Notes under the pieces: model-generated
What the model saw: the letters and a program-made list of their open reading frames with translations, nothing else
Databases searched by the model: none
Told to the model about the DNA's origin: nothing
Origin: Nannocystis exedens
GTDB taxonomy: Bacteria > Myxococcota_A > Polyangia > Nannocystales > Nannocystaceae
Direction of reading: 5' to 3'
DNA length: 64,000 nucleotides
NCBI RefSeq assembly: GCF_002343915.1
Contig: NZ_NETK01000001.1
Span: forward strand, 9,128,001-9,192,000
Program-made: the position numbers and the translations under genes
Shown: piece after piece, positions 18,501 to 26,657 of the stretch
How the letters are laid out: each line of letters opens with the position of its first letter
How positions within the stretch are numbered: the stretch's first letter is position 1

Positions 18501-19657
18501 CGCCGGTCGGCCAGCGCCCGGTCCCCGCGCAGCAGCCACGCCCGCCCGAGCGCCCGCGTGCGGCGGTGGTCCGGCTCGGCGATGAACCCCGAGAGCGCCG
18601 GCTCCGGCGCGTCCGCGGCGGCGATCGCCGCCATCCGGTCCGCGGCCGTGGCCTCGCGCTCGGCCCGGTCCCACCACCCGTGCAGCGCGACCCCGCCGAG
18701 CGCCAGGACGCCGGCGATCAGCGCCGCCGCTGCGGTCCGGCCGGCGATCCGACGCTGCCGTCGCCGTGCCATCGCCGCCTCGATCGCGTCGAGCAGCGCG
18801 TGCATCGTCGGCCAGCGCGCGGCGGGCCGCGGGTCGAGCCCCCGTTCCACGAGCGGGGCGAGCCACCCGGGTACCGTCCCGGCCACCGCCCCGTGCCGCA
18901 GCGTCGCGCGCACCGTGTCGGCGTCGGCGTCGGGCGGCGGGCTCTTGCCGGTGAACAGCTCGCAGACCACGACGCAGTACCCGTAGATGTCGCTCACGAC
19001 CCCGGCGGGCCGGCCTTCGCGCTGCTCCGGCGCCATGTATCCCGGGGTCCCGAGCACGGCGCCGACGACCGTGGCGTGCGGGACCGGAGCGCCGCTCTCC
19101 ACCGCGAGGTCGCGCGCGTCCAGGCGGGCGAGGCCGAAGTCCATGACGCGCACGCGGCCGTCTTCGCCGACCATCACGTTGTCGGGTTTGAAGTCGCGGT
19201 GGACGAGCCCGCGGTCGTGCGCCGCCGCCAGCCCGCGACCGGCCTGCAGCGCGACCTCGAGGCGCACGTCGACGGCGGGTCGGTGCGCGCGCAGCCAGTC
19301 GCGCAGCGTGTCGCCGACGACCAGCTCCATCGCCAGGTAGACGCGGCCCTCGTGCTCGCCGGCCTCGTGGATCGTCACGACGTTCGGGTGGGACAGGCGG
19401 GCCAGCGCTTGCGCCTCGCGCAGCAGGCGGGCCTGCGCCGTCGGGCGGGCGTCGGGCGTGCCGAGCAGCTTGAGCGCGACGCGGCGCCCGAGCAGCTCGT
19501 CGCGCGCCAGGTGGACCTCGCCCATGCCGCCGCGTCCGAGCATGCCGAGCAGCGTGTAGCGGCCGATCCGCGCGGGCGCCGGGAGGCCCTGCGCCCGCGG
19601 TCCCGTCCCCGAGCTCACCGTCGCAGCCGTCGGTCGCTCGTTCTCGTCGCGGAGCAT
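15572..19657 (-). CDS. Membrane Ser/Thr protein kinase with FG-GAP repeats
   Basis: A 1,361-residue protein. The kinase domain has GRGGMG (about residue 40), VALKLL lysine (about 60), HRDFKPDN (about 153), DFGLA (about 172) and YMAPEQ (about 207), so it should be active. A membrane helix follows (about 305-325), then a long extracytoplasmic part with FG-GAP/VCBS-type calcium-loop motifs (GDLDGDGRDEL near 620, ADLDGDGTDEL near 720) and Ala-rich helical repeats. This fits a receptor kinase that senses something outside the membrane. I chose the ATG at 19657 because earlier starts would run into the divergent FHA gene; there is no clear ribosome site. A TGTCC-GAAA-GGACA palindrome lies in the coding sequence at 16201-16214 (about residue 1147). 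Between it and the convergent DUF3179 gene are 128 bases with only a weak GGCC-rich inverted repeat. Confidence 0.93.
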   Translation of the reverse strand: MLRDENERPTAATVSSGTGPRAQGLPAPARIGRYTLLGMLGRGGMGEVHLARDELLGRRVALKLLGTPDARPTAQARLLREAQALARLSHPNVVTIHEAGEHEGRVYLAMELVVGDTLRDWLRAHRPAVDVRLEVALQAGRGLAAAHDRGLVHRDFKPDNVMVGEDGRVRVMDFGLARLDARDLAVESGAPVPHATVVGAVLGTPGYMAPEQREGRPAGVVSDIYGYCVVVCELFTGKSPPPDADADTVRATLRHGAVAGTVPGWLAPLVERGLDPRPAARWPTMHALLDAIEAAMARRRQRRIAGRTAAAALIAGVLALGGVALHGWWDRAEREATAADRMAAIAAADAPEPALSGFIAEPDHRRTRALGRAWLLRGDRALADRRIEEALAAYARAYVEATDPGDVAAAMRALAAVFAARGDAPELARVVAEQRARGLGDPTVDGHAAIAALGLRDGAGAVDSLAPDDPWRAPLAALARGQPLGWLIHRFDALGPGGPAAFAAVSGYQDTRLLDRSLATIGRAAGSFPVFPGTTLAARDAWQVVDLAAPAVELWRTEHVIAANAGLRLADGRVASVYSHVWPHQGFWRLADPPSLGARPAHAGTHRTGAALIDGWSGDLDGDGRDELVAAFDSPADDVRVFQADARGELELVDRRALAGARAVAGIRRGSSRAVVVAQDAAYTVFVWTGAALTEIGTTAMPAIEALVPQTTERLLAADLDGDGTDELLHPGKFGQQYGMRIVRDVGGQASWRTIGGIDPWAAVQFDADAADEVVVRMLPGLDAWVLGAGDQAPPDLRTAAEAVAPPDIADAWLADRVARTEALAAMGRSADAATAFVDLAAMAGEPQLRHHLLDRAAALWTAVGDDAQAEAIDRGLAGPRPLARRAAALTRLGRWSEAHAAATALAGDPQADAAAVAEARRLVARLDPLVRVGVVLDPDLEAWRFVRPAGLRRDPVGERLEVAAAAGPAPLAEVSLAWDGSALAFEAEVETSWLESAGCLTIGVDDEHGAEWLAIAVCGSADERSLHRGISCRIGDQGSSLLGQQHIASAATPGRVVARVAWFADGTVECAADGVKGRWTAADMPSPGAALRFVVSARSTHQRPALAKGALREIRVHGARLAAPSPETAWDAAARHLVDDDPAAAAAVLSDMSATTAREHAIRLVTHDRLGDLAALERAAVLAAPVLLDPAARADLALLVRTRPLVAAALVGVGAPLLPAMVEIWSGLRAHLRDGEVRPAALAGLHALAAATPTNPDEYAALARLLALRGLLAMSEGRTAAAIRDLEAALELADPTEDEDEDEELADVHAALARLLAPESPTQARMHVQAAVHRSVTPERTRERMLADPALAGLLTDVGP
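16201..16214. repeat. TGTCC-GAAA-GGACA palindrome inside a kinase gene
   Basis: An exact 5-bp-arm copy of the dispersed palindrome family. It encodes part of the stretch LSDMSATT in the poorly conserved C-terminal region of the kinase. Confidence 0.7.
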
Positions 19658-19787
19658 CACGGGAGCGCGCGAACTCGTCGCGGACGACGAGCTCCGGCAG
19701 CCTATCACGCAGCGCCCGCCCCAGGCCGCGGTCGCGATCGCGCGTCCTGGACGGCCTCCTCGCCGCCCGTCATAGTCATGGCGAGCC

Positions 19788-20711
19788 GTGGGGCGTCTGA
19801 CGACCAGCAGCGGTGATTGCGCGTGGCAGCTGCGTGAGCGCAACATCCTCGGACGCTCGCGAAAGTGCACGATCCAGCTGCTCGCGCCCTCCGTGTCCGG
19901 CGAGCACGCCCTCCTGCGCTGGGCCGGCGGCCACTGGCATCTTCAGGACCTCCACAGCCGCAACGGCGTGTTCGTCGCCGGCCGGCGCCTGGCCCCCGAC
20001 GAGCGGTTCGCCCTCGGTCCCGGCGCCGAGATCGGCCTCGGGGAGCCCGGCGGCCTCGTGCTCGTCGACGCCGGCCCGCCCGACGCGTTCGCCGTCCCCG
20101 AGGGCGGTCGCGAAGTGCTCGTCGCGGAGGCCGGCCTCTTGACCCTGCCGGATCCGTCCGATCCCGCGACGATCTACCGCGGACCGCACGGGTGGTACCT
20201 CGAGCACGCCGGCAACGTCCGCGAGGTCCACGACGACGAAGTCGTCCGGATCGGCGACGTCGCCTGGCAGCTCGCCCTCCCCGAGTCGCTGCCGCCCACC
20301 GCCGAGGCCACCGAGGCGCCGCGGAAGATCGCCGACCTGCGCCTGCACTTCGCCGTCCGGCCCGGCACGGAGTACGTCGAGCTCGTCGCCTTCCACGGCG
20401 CGTCCGCGCTCGACTTCAAGGCCCGGACCTGCCACTACCCGCTGCTGCTGCTCGCGCGCGAGCGCCTGCGTCACGGCCGTCTGGCGCCCGCGCAGCAGGG
20501 CTGGGTCCTCCAGGAGGAGCTGCTCATGGCCCTGCAGGTCGACCGCAACCAGCTCTATGTCGACATCCACCGCCTGCGTCAGCAATTCGCCCAGGCCGGC
20601 GTGGTGGACGCGGCCCGGATCGTCGAACGCCGGCCGGGAACCCGGCAACTGCGGATCGGCACGGCGCACCTCGAGATCGTGCAACTCGATCGCCCCCTCG
20701 CTTCCGGATGA
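19788..20711 (+). CDS. FHA-domain regulator with C-terminal winged-helix-like region
   Basis: A 307-residue cytoplasmic protein. The N-terminal 90 residues form a forkhead-associated domain (ILGRSRKCTIQ, SVSGEHALLRW, HSRNGVFV), which binds phosphothreonine. A less conserved middle part may be a second FHA-like fold. The last 100 residues (from about KARTCHYPLLLLARERL) resemble a winged-helix DNA-binding domain. It is transcribed divergently from the large kinase, 130 bases apart, so phosphorylation by that kinase is a reasonable inference. The start is GTG at 19788; a CATAGT box ends 11 bases upstream and there is no ribosome site, which suggests a near-leaderless transcript. From 20712 to 20901 I see no gene. 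Confidence 0.85.
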   Translation: MGRLTTSSGDCAWQLRERNILGRSRKCTIQLLAPSVSGEHALLRWAGGHWHLQDLHSRNGVFVAGRRLAPDERFALGPGAEIGLGEPGGLVLVDAGPPDAFAVPEGGREVLVAEAGLLTLPDPSDPATIYRGPHGWYLEHAGNVREVHDDEVVRIGDVAWQLALPESLPPTAEATEAPRKIADLRLHFAVRPGTEYVELVAFHGASALDFKARTCHYPLLLLARERLRHGRLAPAQQGWVLQEELLMALQVDRNQLYVDIHRLRQQFAQAGVVDAARIVERRPGTRQLRIGTAHLEIVQLDRPLASG

Positions 20712-20901
20712 GAGCAGCGACGATCGGCTGCCCAGCGCGGTCGGAAGCACGGGCTCACGTCGGCGCGTCCGCGGACCCGACCCGATCGTCAACCTGTCTC
20801 TTGCGACAGCCGACACCGCGGGACCCGCCGGCTCCGCATCGACGGGACGGACCGCGAGCTCGCCGAACACCGCCTGGAGGGCCGAGCCGCCGACCCGAGC
20901 G

Positions 20902-22983
20902 TCACGTCGAGGTCCGGCGACGCCGCCTGGCCGCGATGACGCCGGCGAGCAGCAGCAGGCCGCCCGCGTCGGGGCCGCGAGCGTCGCAGCCGCAGCCGGC
21001 GTCGCCCGCACCGGCCGGGCCCGTGTCGGTCTCGCCGGTGGCGCCGGAGCCGGTGCTCGAGCCGCCGTCGTCGGTCCCGCCCGTCGAGCCGTCATCGCCG
21101 GTCGACGAGTCGCCGCCCGACATCGAGTCGCCGCCCGACATCGAGTCGCCACCGGAGGCCGAGCTGGTCGGGATCTCGCCGGTCGTCGACGGCTCGCCGG
21201 TCGTCGTGTCGGTGTCGCAGCCCTCGTCGATCTCCTCGTCGCAGTCGTTGTCGAGGCCGTCGTCGCACAGCTCGGCGTCGGCGGGCGTGCAGGTGCAGGC
21301 GTGGCCCACGGGGTCGCAGATCCAGCCGGCGGTGCAGTGGCCGTCGTCGACGCAGCCGACGCACGCGCTGGGCTCGCTCGCGGTGTCGCAGTGGGGCAGG
21401 TCCGGGTCGGTGCACTGCGCGTCGGTCTCGCACGGATCGACGAACACCGAGGTCGGCGCGCCCGGGAAGTTGCCGTCGCCGGTCGGCGTCGAGGCCGGCT
21501 CGGCGCCGAGCAGGCCGGCCGCGCCGATGAGGGCCTGATTGTCGATCTGCCCGGAGCTGTCGGCGTCGATGGTCACGCGGAACTTCACCGTGGCGGACGC
21601 ATCGATCGCCAGCGACCCGCCGGCGGTCTCGTTGGCGCCCTCACCGAGGCGGACGACCAGCGAGTTCGTGTTCGCGTCGTACTCGCCCTGGTCGTCGCCC
21701 GCGGCGTCGGTCTTGGCGCCGGCGTTGTCGCCCGCGGCGATCTCGAGCGAGCCCGGCACGTAGGTCACGCCGGTCGGCAGCGGGTCGGTGAGGGCGACCT
21801 CGATCGCCACGTCGCTGCCGGTGTTGAGCACCTCGATCGTGTACTCGAGCTCGTCGCCGGCCACGAGCGCGCCGCCGTTCACGTCGACGGCCGTCTTGAT
21901 CGACGTCGTGAAGTCGGGCCGGAGGTCGGAGATCGAGGTGATGAAGCCGGACAGGAAGTACTGGTCGCCCATGGTGCTCGCCGTCAACATCGCCTGGGTC
22001 TGCCCCGCCGTGAGCTTGGCGGTAACGTCGACGGTGTCGAGGTCGAGGCCCGACATCGAGTTCGGCGCGCCGGTGAGCTGGGGGAGGTCGCCGGGGACCG
22101 ACAGCGGCGCGCCGAGCTGCGAGCGCGTGCTGTTGAAGAAGTTGTTGGCCGGGTTTATGCCGTTGCCGAGGGCCGGACCGCCCCCGAAGAAGAACTGGTC
22201 GCCCTGGAGGCCGATGTCGCCCTCGAAGGCGACCAGGCCGAGCTTGCCCTCGATCCCGCCGTCGGGGACCAGGAACCCCTCGAGCAGGATGTCGAGGGAC
22301 GCATTGGTGGCCACCAGGTCGAACCCGTCGAACACCGCGAGGTTGCGCGTCGGCTCGCCCGGGTCCTGGTAGAGGACGACCATCCACCAGCCGGCGAAGG
22401 TCCCCTCGTTGTTGACGTTCGTCAGCGTGGAGGTGTCGACCCCGCCGACCCGGTAGGACCCGGCGCCGTGCTGCTGGACCAGGTCCGTGACGTCGGCGCT
22501 GCACTGGTAGGCGTCGAACGGGGTGATCACGCAGTGCATCGAGCCGTCGATGTCGGCCGAGAACACGCCCGGGCGGTCGAGCGTGACGATGCCGTCGGAC
22601 CCGGGGTCGTCGATGGAGGCGGCCCAGTAGAGGAACGCGTGCGAGGCGGCGGCGCCCGGCGGGAGCTCGAGGAGCGCCGAACTGCGGGCATCGGCGGGCG
22701 CGACCGCCAGGTTGGCCTCGGCCTCGCCAGGGCTCGGCGAGTCGGCGCGCCAGTGCACGTCGATCGCGGCGTCGCCCGTGTTCGTGCCGCACATCCCGAC
22801 GGCGCCGACCACCGGCATCGGCACGTTCGGGGCGCAGTTGTGCCCGAGCGTGTTGCCGATGAGCGCGAAGTCGCCGCGCTGGGTGACCTGCACTCGCAGC
22901 GCCGGCGCCGCCTCGGCGCCGGCCACCAGCCCCAACCAACCCGCGATCGCGGGCAGACCCACTCCAAGACCAATCTTTCGCAC
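20902..22983 (-). CDS. Surface protein with DUF11-like domain and MYXO-CTERM sorting tail
   Basis: A 693-residue exported protein. A signal peptide (about 1-25, ending AGAEA) is followed by a large beta-rich region with paired Cys. A DUF11-type repeat comes at about 385-480 (VLNTGSDVAIEVALTDPLP), then Cys-rich EGF-like segments (about 510-580, including LCDDGLDNDCDEEIDEGC), a Ser/Gly/Asp/Thr linker with tandem GGDSMS units, and a tail GCGCDARGP, a hydrophobic helix and RRRRR. That tail is the layout of the MYXO-CTERM signal handled by myxosortase, leading to cell-surface anchoring. The start is GTG at 22983 with GGAG eight bases ahead. Ligand or partner is unknown. Confidence 0.88.
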   Translation of the reverse strand: MRKIGLGVGLPAIAGWLGLVAGAEAAPALRVQVTQRGDFALIGNTLGHNCAPNVPMPVVGAVGMCGTNTGDAAIDVHWRADSPSPGEAEANLAVAPADARSSALLELPPGAAASHAFLYWAASIDDPGSDGIVTLDRPGVFSADIDGSMHCVITPFDAYQCSADVTDLVQQHGAGSYRVGGVDTSTLTNVNNEGTFAGWWMVVLYQDPGEPTRNLAVFDGFDLVATNASLDILLEGFLVPDGGIEGKLGLVAFEGDIGLQGDQFFFGGGPALGNGINPANNFFNSTRSQLGAPLSVPGDLPQLTGAPNSMSGLDLDTVDVTAKLTAGQTQAMLTASTMGDQYFLSGFITSISDLRPDFTTSIKTAVDVNGGALVAGDELEYTIEVLNTGSDVAIEVALTDPLPTGVTYVPGSLEIAAGDNAGAKTDAAGDDQGEYDANTNSLVVRLGEGANETAGGSLAIDASATVKFRVTIDADSSGQIDNQALIGAAGLLGAEPASTPTGDGNFPGAPTSVFVDPCETDAQCTDPDLPHCDTASEPSACVGCVDDGHCTAGWICDPVGHACTCTPADAELCDDGLDNDCDEEIDEGCDTDTTTGEPSTTGEIPTSSASGGDSMSGGDSMSGGDSSTGDDGSTGGTDDGGSSTGSGATGETDTGPAGAGDAGCGCDARGPDAGGLLLLAGVIAARRRRRTST

Positions 22984-23066
22984 GACGGTGACTCCGGAAC
23001 GGCGTCATCGACCCTACCGTCAGCGCGGGGCGAGGAAATTACAGGCAAATTACAGCCGCTGCCGGT

Positions 23067-23246
23067 GCGCCTCGGGGAGGTGCCGGTCGTGCTGGGGTCG
23101 GGCGCTGGACGGATGCTGCGGGTGTTCGACCGCCGCGTCGACGGCAAGGCGCTGCTGCTCGCGCCGGCAGACGCGGAACACCTGCGCGACGCGGAGACGG
23201 GGAGCTTGTGGGACTTCCGCGGCTGCGCGGTCGAAGGCCCGCAGGC
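23067..23246 (+). pseudogene. Fragment of a second DUF3179 gene
   Basis: About 60 codons match the C-terminal half of the DUF3179 protein at 14247-15443. They share RMLR.FDRR.DG, LLLAP.DAEHLRDA and GSLWDFRGCA.EGP. The segment has no start of its own, lacks the membrane part and the CxxC region, and loses similarity after EGPQA. It lies directly upstream of the MYXO-CTERM gene on the opposite strand. Two short AAATTACAG words at 23036-23054 mark its left side. It is a remnant of a duplicated copy. Confidence 0.8.
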
Positions 23247-23437
23247 GACCGCGATGGGGCTCCACGCGTTGGGACGTCCAGAATGGCCGCGTCGAGCATG
23301 CCGCGCGCATGCAGCCGGGTTCAAAAGCGGCTCTGAGCCGCTTTGCTCGATAATTGTCATGTGATGCAGAGCACCATTCCTCCTTGCTGCGCCGGCAGCC
23401 CCAGATACTCGTTTCTGAACAGAAACAGGAGTCGACC

Positions 23438-23650
23438 ATGTCCCGAGAGAGCGGCCAAAATTTCCCCATCAATAAGGCATTCGAGGTCAATGGTACCATT
23501 TACTTTAATGAAGAGGGGAGCGCCTACATCATCCTGAAGCCGGACTTCGGGCTGCCCATTGGCACGAAGATTCGTCGTGCCCGGAGGGATGACTATATTG
23601 AGATCATCCCCGCCCCGGGGAGCGAGAAGAACGGGCATGCCATTATTTAG
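23438..23650 (+). CDS. Small hypothetical protein with lower GC content
   Basis: A 70-residue protein starting at ATG 23438 behind a good ribosome site (AGGAG, eight bases upstream). The composition is balanced (FEVNGTIYFNEEGSAYIIL, then a basic and an acidic stretch), unlike the Arg/Ala/Pro-rich false frames common here. Base and codon use is clearly AT-richer than in neighbouring genes, which suggests recent acquisition. It has no signal peptide or membrane segment. I do not recognise the family. Its end overlaps the stop of the opposite-strand frame that follows by four bases. Confidence 0.65.
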   Translation: MSRESGQNFPINKAFEVNGTIYFNEEGSAYIILKPDFGLPIGTKIRRARRDDYIEIIPAPGSEKNGHAII

Positions 23651-24223
23651 GCGATCCACGGCTCGGTCGTGCCCGTTCGTTGCCGTGGTGCTGGGGGCGG
23701 ATGGCCGCGTATTTCATCACCGCGTCCTCCTGCGCCCGGGGTCCGCGGCCGTCGAGCTGGTCCGGTCGAGCAGCTCCACGGGCGCGTCGTCCCCATCTCG
23801 GGGCAGTGATGGGCAGCGTACAGCTCGCGCTCGCCGTATGTCCCTTCGAGCACATCGAGGGTTTCGTAGCGCACCACCACCACCCTATGAAGAATGCCGC
23901 AGTCGGCCGTGTGCTTCGGCTCGACCAGCTTCGCCACGACCTCGAGCGGCGCGGGGGTCGGGTCGGGCGGTGCGCTCTCCGGAGGAGGCGGCGAAAGGCC
24001 CGCCTGCGGCTCGCTCGTCGCTGTCGTCGGTGCCGGCGGCGCCTGCTCGTCGTGCCGTCGGGCCGTGGCCGTGGCCTCGTGCACGGGGAGCCTCGGAGGT
24101 CGCCCGGGCGCTACGGCAGGCGTCGACGCGAGCGTCGTCGCTGCCGGCTCCGGCGCGCACTCGATCGCCGAGGCTGCAGGTGAGGGACGAGGCCAGCGCG
24201 AGACGCCCGGCGAGAGGAAGCAC
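23647..24223 (-). pseudogene. Probable secreted protein gene broken by a frameshift
   Basis: A GTG at 24223 opens a frame with a signal-like start (MLPLAGRLALASSLTC). The plausible remainder continues in a second frame (IECAPEPAATTLAST, a Pro/Ala/Thr linker, then KHTADCGILHRVVVVRYETL and ERELYAAHHCPEM). The switch would fall around 24160-24190. The conserved-looking core is in the second frame, whose own first GTG is at 24084. The end is also uncertain, because the other frame after CPEM reads more like protein. I do not recognise the family. It could be a pseudogene, or two sequencing indels in an intact gene. Confidence 0.4.
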
Positions 24224-24722
24224 GCGCGGGTCGGGATGATTGCGACCGGCCGCGGCTCGGGGAGCGTGTCGGGGTCACTGTCCGGGATGCGTGGAATGTC
24301 GGGCCCTCATGGGGCTACCACGGCTCGGCGATAATAATGCGATCAGGGCGAGGGCGAGACCAAGCCGGACGGCGGAGGGGAGCACCGGGAGAACGTAGCA
24401 GTCCGCGCGCACGGGCCTCCCGCGGAGCGCGGCGATGAGCGGCCGTCGCGGTCGCGACGGCTGTGGCCGGTGGAAGCTGCGAACCTCCGCGCATCGCTCG
24501 CTGCCGGGCTCGAGGGGATGCCCGCGGAGATCCGCGGCGTTGCCCTCGACGGATTCATCCCGCGACCGCGCTCATCGCCGCAGCGAGCGCGAGGCGGGCC
24601 ACGGCGGGCAGATCGCACTCGGCCGAGTTCGGCCGCTGGCGACCACGCGCGTGTGCCCGGTCGCACGACGCGGGCGGCGCGAAGGCCGGCCGCGGGGCGC
24701 GGACGGGGTTACCCTCGGGTCC
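24224..24722. other. Intergenic region without supported genes
   Basis: Only Arg/Ala-rich false frames are present. A TTACCCT box at 24709-24715, seven bases before the ATG at 24723, is a likely -10 element for the next gene. A degenerate relative of the TGTCC palindrome may lie near 24275-24320. Confidence 0.4.
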
Positions 24723-25730
24723 ATGCCGTTTCGCAACCTCGAAGGTGACTCCGGCTTCGTGGTGCCCGCCGACCCGCTGGCGCGCTTCGACGAGCTGTTG
24801 ACCGCGCTCGACGCCGGCCGCGGGTGGATGCAGGACAAGGCGGCGATCCGCCTCGCGGCGATCACCCTGCTCGTGACCCCGGGCGACGCCAAGAGGATCG
24901 CGGCGTCGACCCGCACGGCCAGCGCGGTGCTCGGCGAGCGGCTCGGGTGGTTCTCCGGCGTCGACGAGTCGGTCCGCCTGGTCATCGCGGCCCACCTGGT
25001 CAAGGCGGACGACCACCCCGAAGCGTTCGTCGACGAGCTCGAGCGCGTGCGCGGGATGTTTCGCGCCGACAAGCTGCGCCGCGGCGGCGTGTACGAGGTC
25101 CTCGCGGTGCTGGTCCTGCGCCGCCTGTTCGGCAAGATCGAGCCGGAGCACGTCGAGCGCTTCCACGAGATCTACGACGCGATGAAGGCCCACCACTGGT
25201 GGCTGACCGGACCCGAGGACTTCCCGGCCTGTGCCATGCTGGCCGCTCGCCCGGAGGAGCCGGCGGCGATCGGCACCGGCACCGACGCGATCTACAGGGC
25301 TTTGCATGAGCAGGCTGGCCTGTCGCGCGGCGACCCGCTGCAGACTGCCGCCCACATCCTGTACCTCGGCGGGCTCGAGGCGCCGGTGATCGTCGAGCGC
25401 TTCAGCGGGCTGCTCGCGGCGTTTCGGGCCGCGGGCGCGAAGATCGGGACCGGCGAGTACGACGAGGTGGCGATCCTCAGCTTCGTCGCCCTGCCGGCGG
25501 CGAGCATCGTCGCCACGGTGCGGGAGCTGGAGGCCGGCCTGCGCGCCCGCCTCAAGTGGTTGAGCGAGCGCGACGCCCTCAGCCTCGGCGCCAGCCTGGC
25601 GTTCGTCCGCCTCGCCGGCGCCTCGGGCGAGCTCGGGACGCTGGCCGACGCCAAGCTGCTGCTCGACATGCAGACGATCGTCACGGCCCGCCAGACCGCC
25701 TCGATCGCGGCGATCAGCGCGACCACCTGA
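24723..25730 (+). CDS. DUF4003-like protein
   Basis: A 335-residue, largely alpha-helical soluble protein starting at ATG 24723. No ribosome site is visible, but a TACCCT box ends seven bases upstream. Features such as LGWFSGVDESVRLVIAAHL, YDAMKAHHWWLTGPEDFPACAMLA and LQTAAHILYLGG fit the DUF4003 family, in which long helices precede short conserved His/Trp motifs. The function of that family is not known, and I rely on pattern memory for the name. There is no signal peptide. The next gene is on the opposite strand, so it is probably a single-gene unit. Confidence 0.75.
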   Translation: MPFRNLEGDSGFVVPADPLARFDELLTALDAGRGWMQDKAAIRLAAITLLVTPGDAKRIAASTRTASAVLGERLGWFSGVDESVRLVIAAHLVKADDHPEAFVDELERVRGMFRADKLRRGGVYEVLAVLVLRRLFGKIEPEHVERFHEIYDAMKAHHWWLTGPEDFPACAMLAARPEEPAAIGTGTDAIYRALHEQAGLSRGDPLQTAAHILYLGGLEAPVIVERFSGLLAAFRAAGAKIGTGEYDEVAILSFVALPAASIVATVRELEAGLRARLKWLSERDALSLGASLAFVRLAGASGELGTLADAKLLLDMQTIVTARQTASIAAISATT

Positions 25731-25764
25731 GCGCCCGCGATGGCCGTCGGCGGCACACCGGCGG

Positions 25765-25980
25765 TCAGTAATGTTCGCAGACGCCGTTGCTGCAGACCCG
25801 GATCAACTGCCAGCCCGAGCTGCAGAGGTAGGTCTCCTCGCGGGTGTGCGTCTGGTTCCACGTGCTCACGATCTCCCCCTCGTTGCTGGCGGTGCAGGCC
25901 TTGGTGGGCTGGGCGGCGAGGGCGGTGTTGGCGAGAATGACGCCGACGGCGAACGAAAGGATGAATGCGAGCTTCTTCAT
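25765..25980 (-). CDS. Small secreted Cys-containing protein
   Basis: A 71-residue precursor with a clean signal peptide (MKKLAFILSFAVGVILANTALAA) and a mature part of about 48 residues with four Cys (KACTASNEGE, YLCSSGWQLIRVCSNGVC). The start ATG at 25980 follows GAGGAAC eight bases ahead, a strong ribosome site. It may fold through two disulfides in the periplasm or medium. I do not recognise a family; a small adhesion, inhibitor or toxin-like role is possible but unsupported. Confidence 0.8.
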   Translation of the reverse strand: MKKLAFILSFAVGVILANTALAAQPTKACTASNEGEIVSTWNQTHTREETYLCSSGWQLIRVCSNGVCEHY

Positions 25981-26657
25981 GGTGGGTTCCTCGTGCGGGC
26001 TGACGAACGCCGGGGCGGAATCGCCGGGACGGCGGATTCGTGCGAGTCGTGAACCACGCTCACGGCCGCGCCCCGTAAGTTCAGTGTGGCCATTGTACGC
26101 TTCGCGGGTCGCATCGTCGTCGCAGCGGTGCGAGGCACGTTCGCACCGCTGCAACGCGCCCCTGCGCTCCGCTCGGTCCCGCTCGACTGGCGGGCGCCGA
26201 TGCGAGGCCGCCGGCACGGGGAGCTCGGCGCCGTCCTGACAGCCGTGCGAAATCCGCCCGCTGCCCCACAGCCGCCGCCGTAGGTGGCCCTGACGAGCCG
26301 CATCGCTCGGGCGCCGACCCGCCTGGCCGTGCGGCTTCTTCCTCTCGGCGGAGGGGAGGCTCCCGAGCGGCGCCCGGAGCGCTCGCAGCTCTGCGAGTCA
26401 CAGTGGCAGGAATGCTACTGGCACTCGGAGTGGGCTTGAGTACGGTACTCGCCACCGCCATCACGACCGAACGATTGGCGACGGACGAGACCTGAGGCGT
26501 TCGTGCCCCCGTCTTTCGCGGGGTCTCAACGAACGGGGCGGCCTGCGGTCGCGCCGGACGTCGCCGAGCCCTTTCCCATCCTTGCGACTCTTGCCTCGCC
26601 GCGTGCGCGCGGATCGAGCGCTCTTTGCTTGAACGCATCACCGAGAAGGACATTCCC
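25981..26657. other. Intergenic region with two hairpins
   Basis: No gene is clearly supported. GCAGCGGTGCGA (26122-26133) and TCGCACCGCTGC (26141-26152) form a perfect 12-bp stem with a 7-base loop. At 26498-26535 the arms CGTTCGT and ACGAACG enclose an inner CCCC/GGGG pair. A short hydrophobic frame (MLLALGVGLSTVLATAITT, from 26412, 27 codons) is present but has no ribosome site, so I do not call it. Confidence 0.5.

Noticed and set aside
15440..19816. Long plus-strand frame of 1,458 codons
   Set aside because: It lies opposite the kinase gene, whose frame has complete kinase motifs; the plus frame is Arg/Ala/Gly-rich and has none.
23357..23659. Minus-strand frame of 100 codons opposite the small AT-richer gene
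   Set aside because: The plus-strand gene has a strong ribosome site and a natural composition; the minus frame has no ribosome site. It remains a weak alternative.
26086..26283. Plus-strand frame of 65 codons
   Set aside because: It spans the 12-bp hairpin, has no ribosome site and ends in a Pro/Ala run; this is more likely chance in GC-rich DNA.
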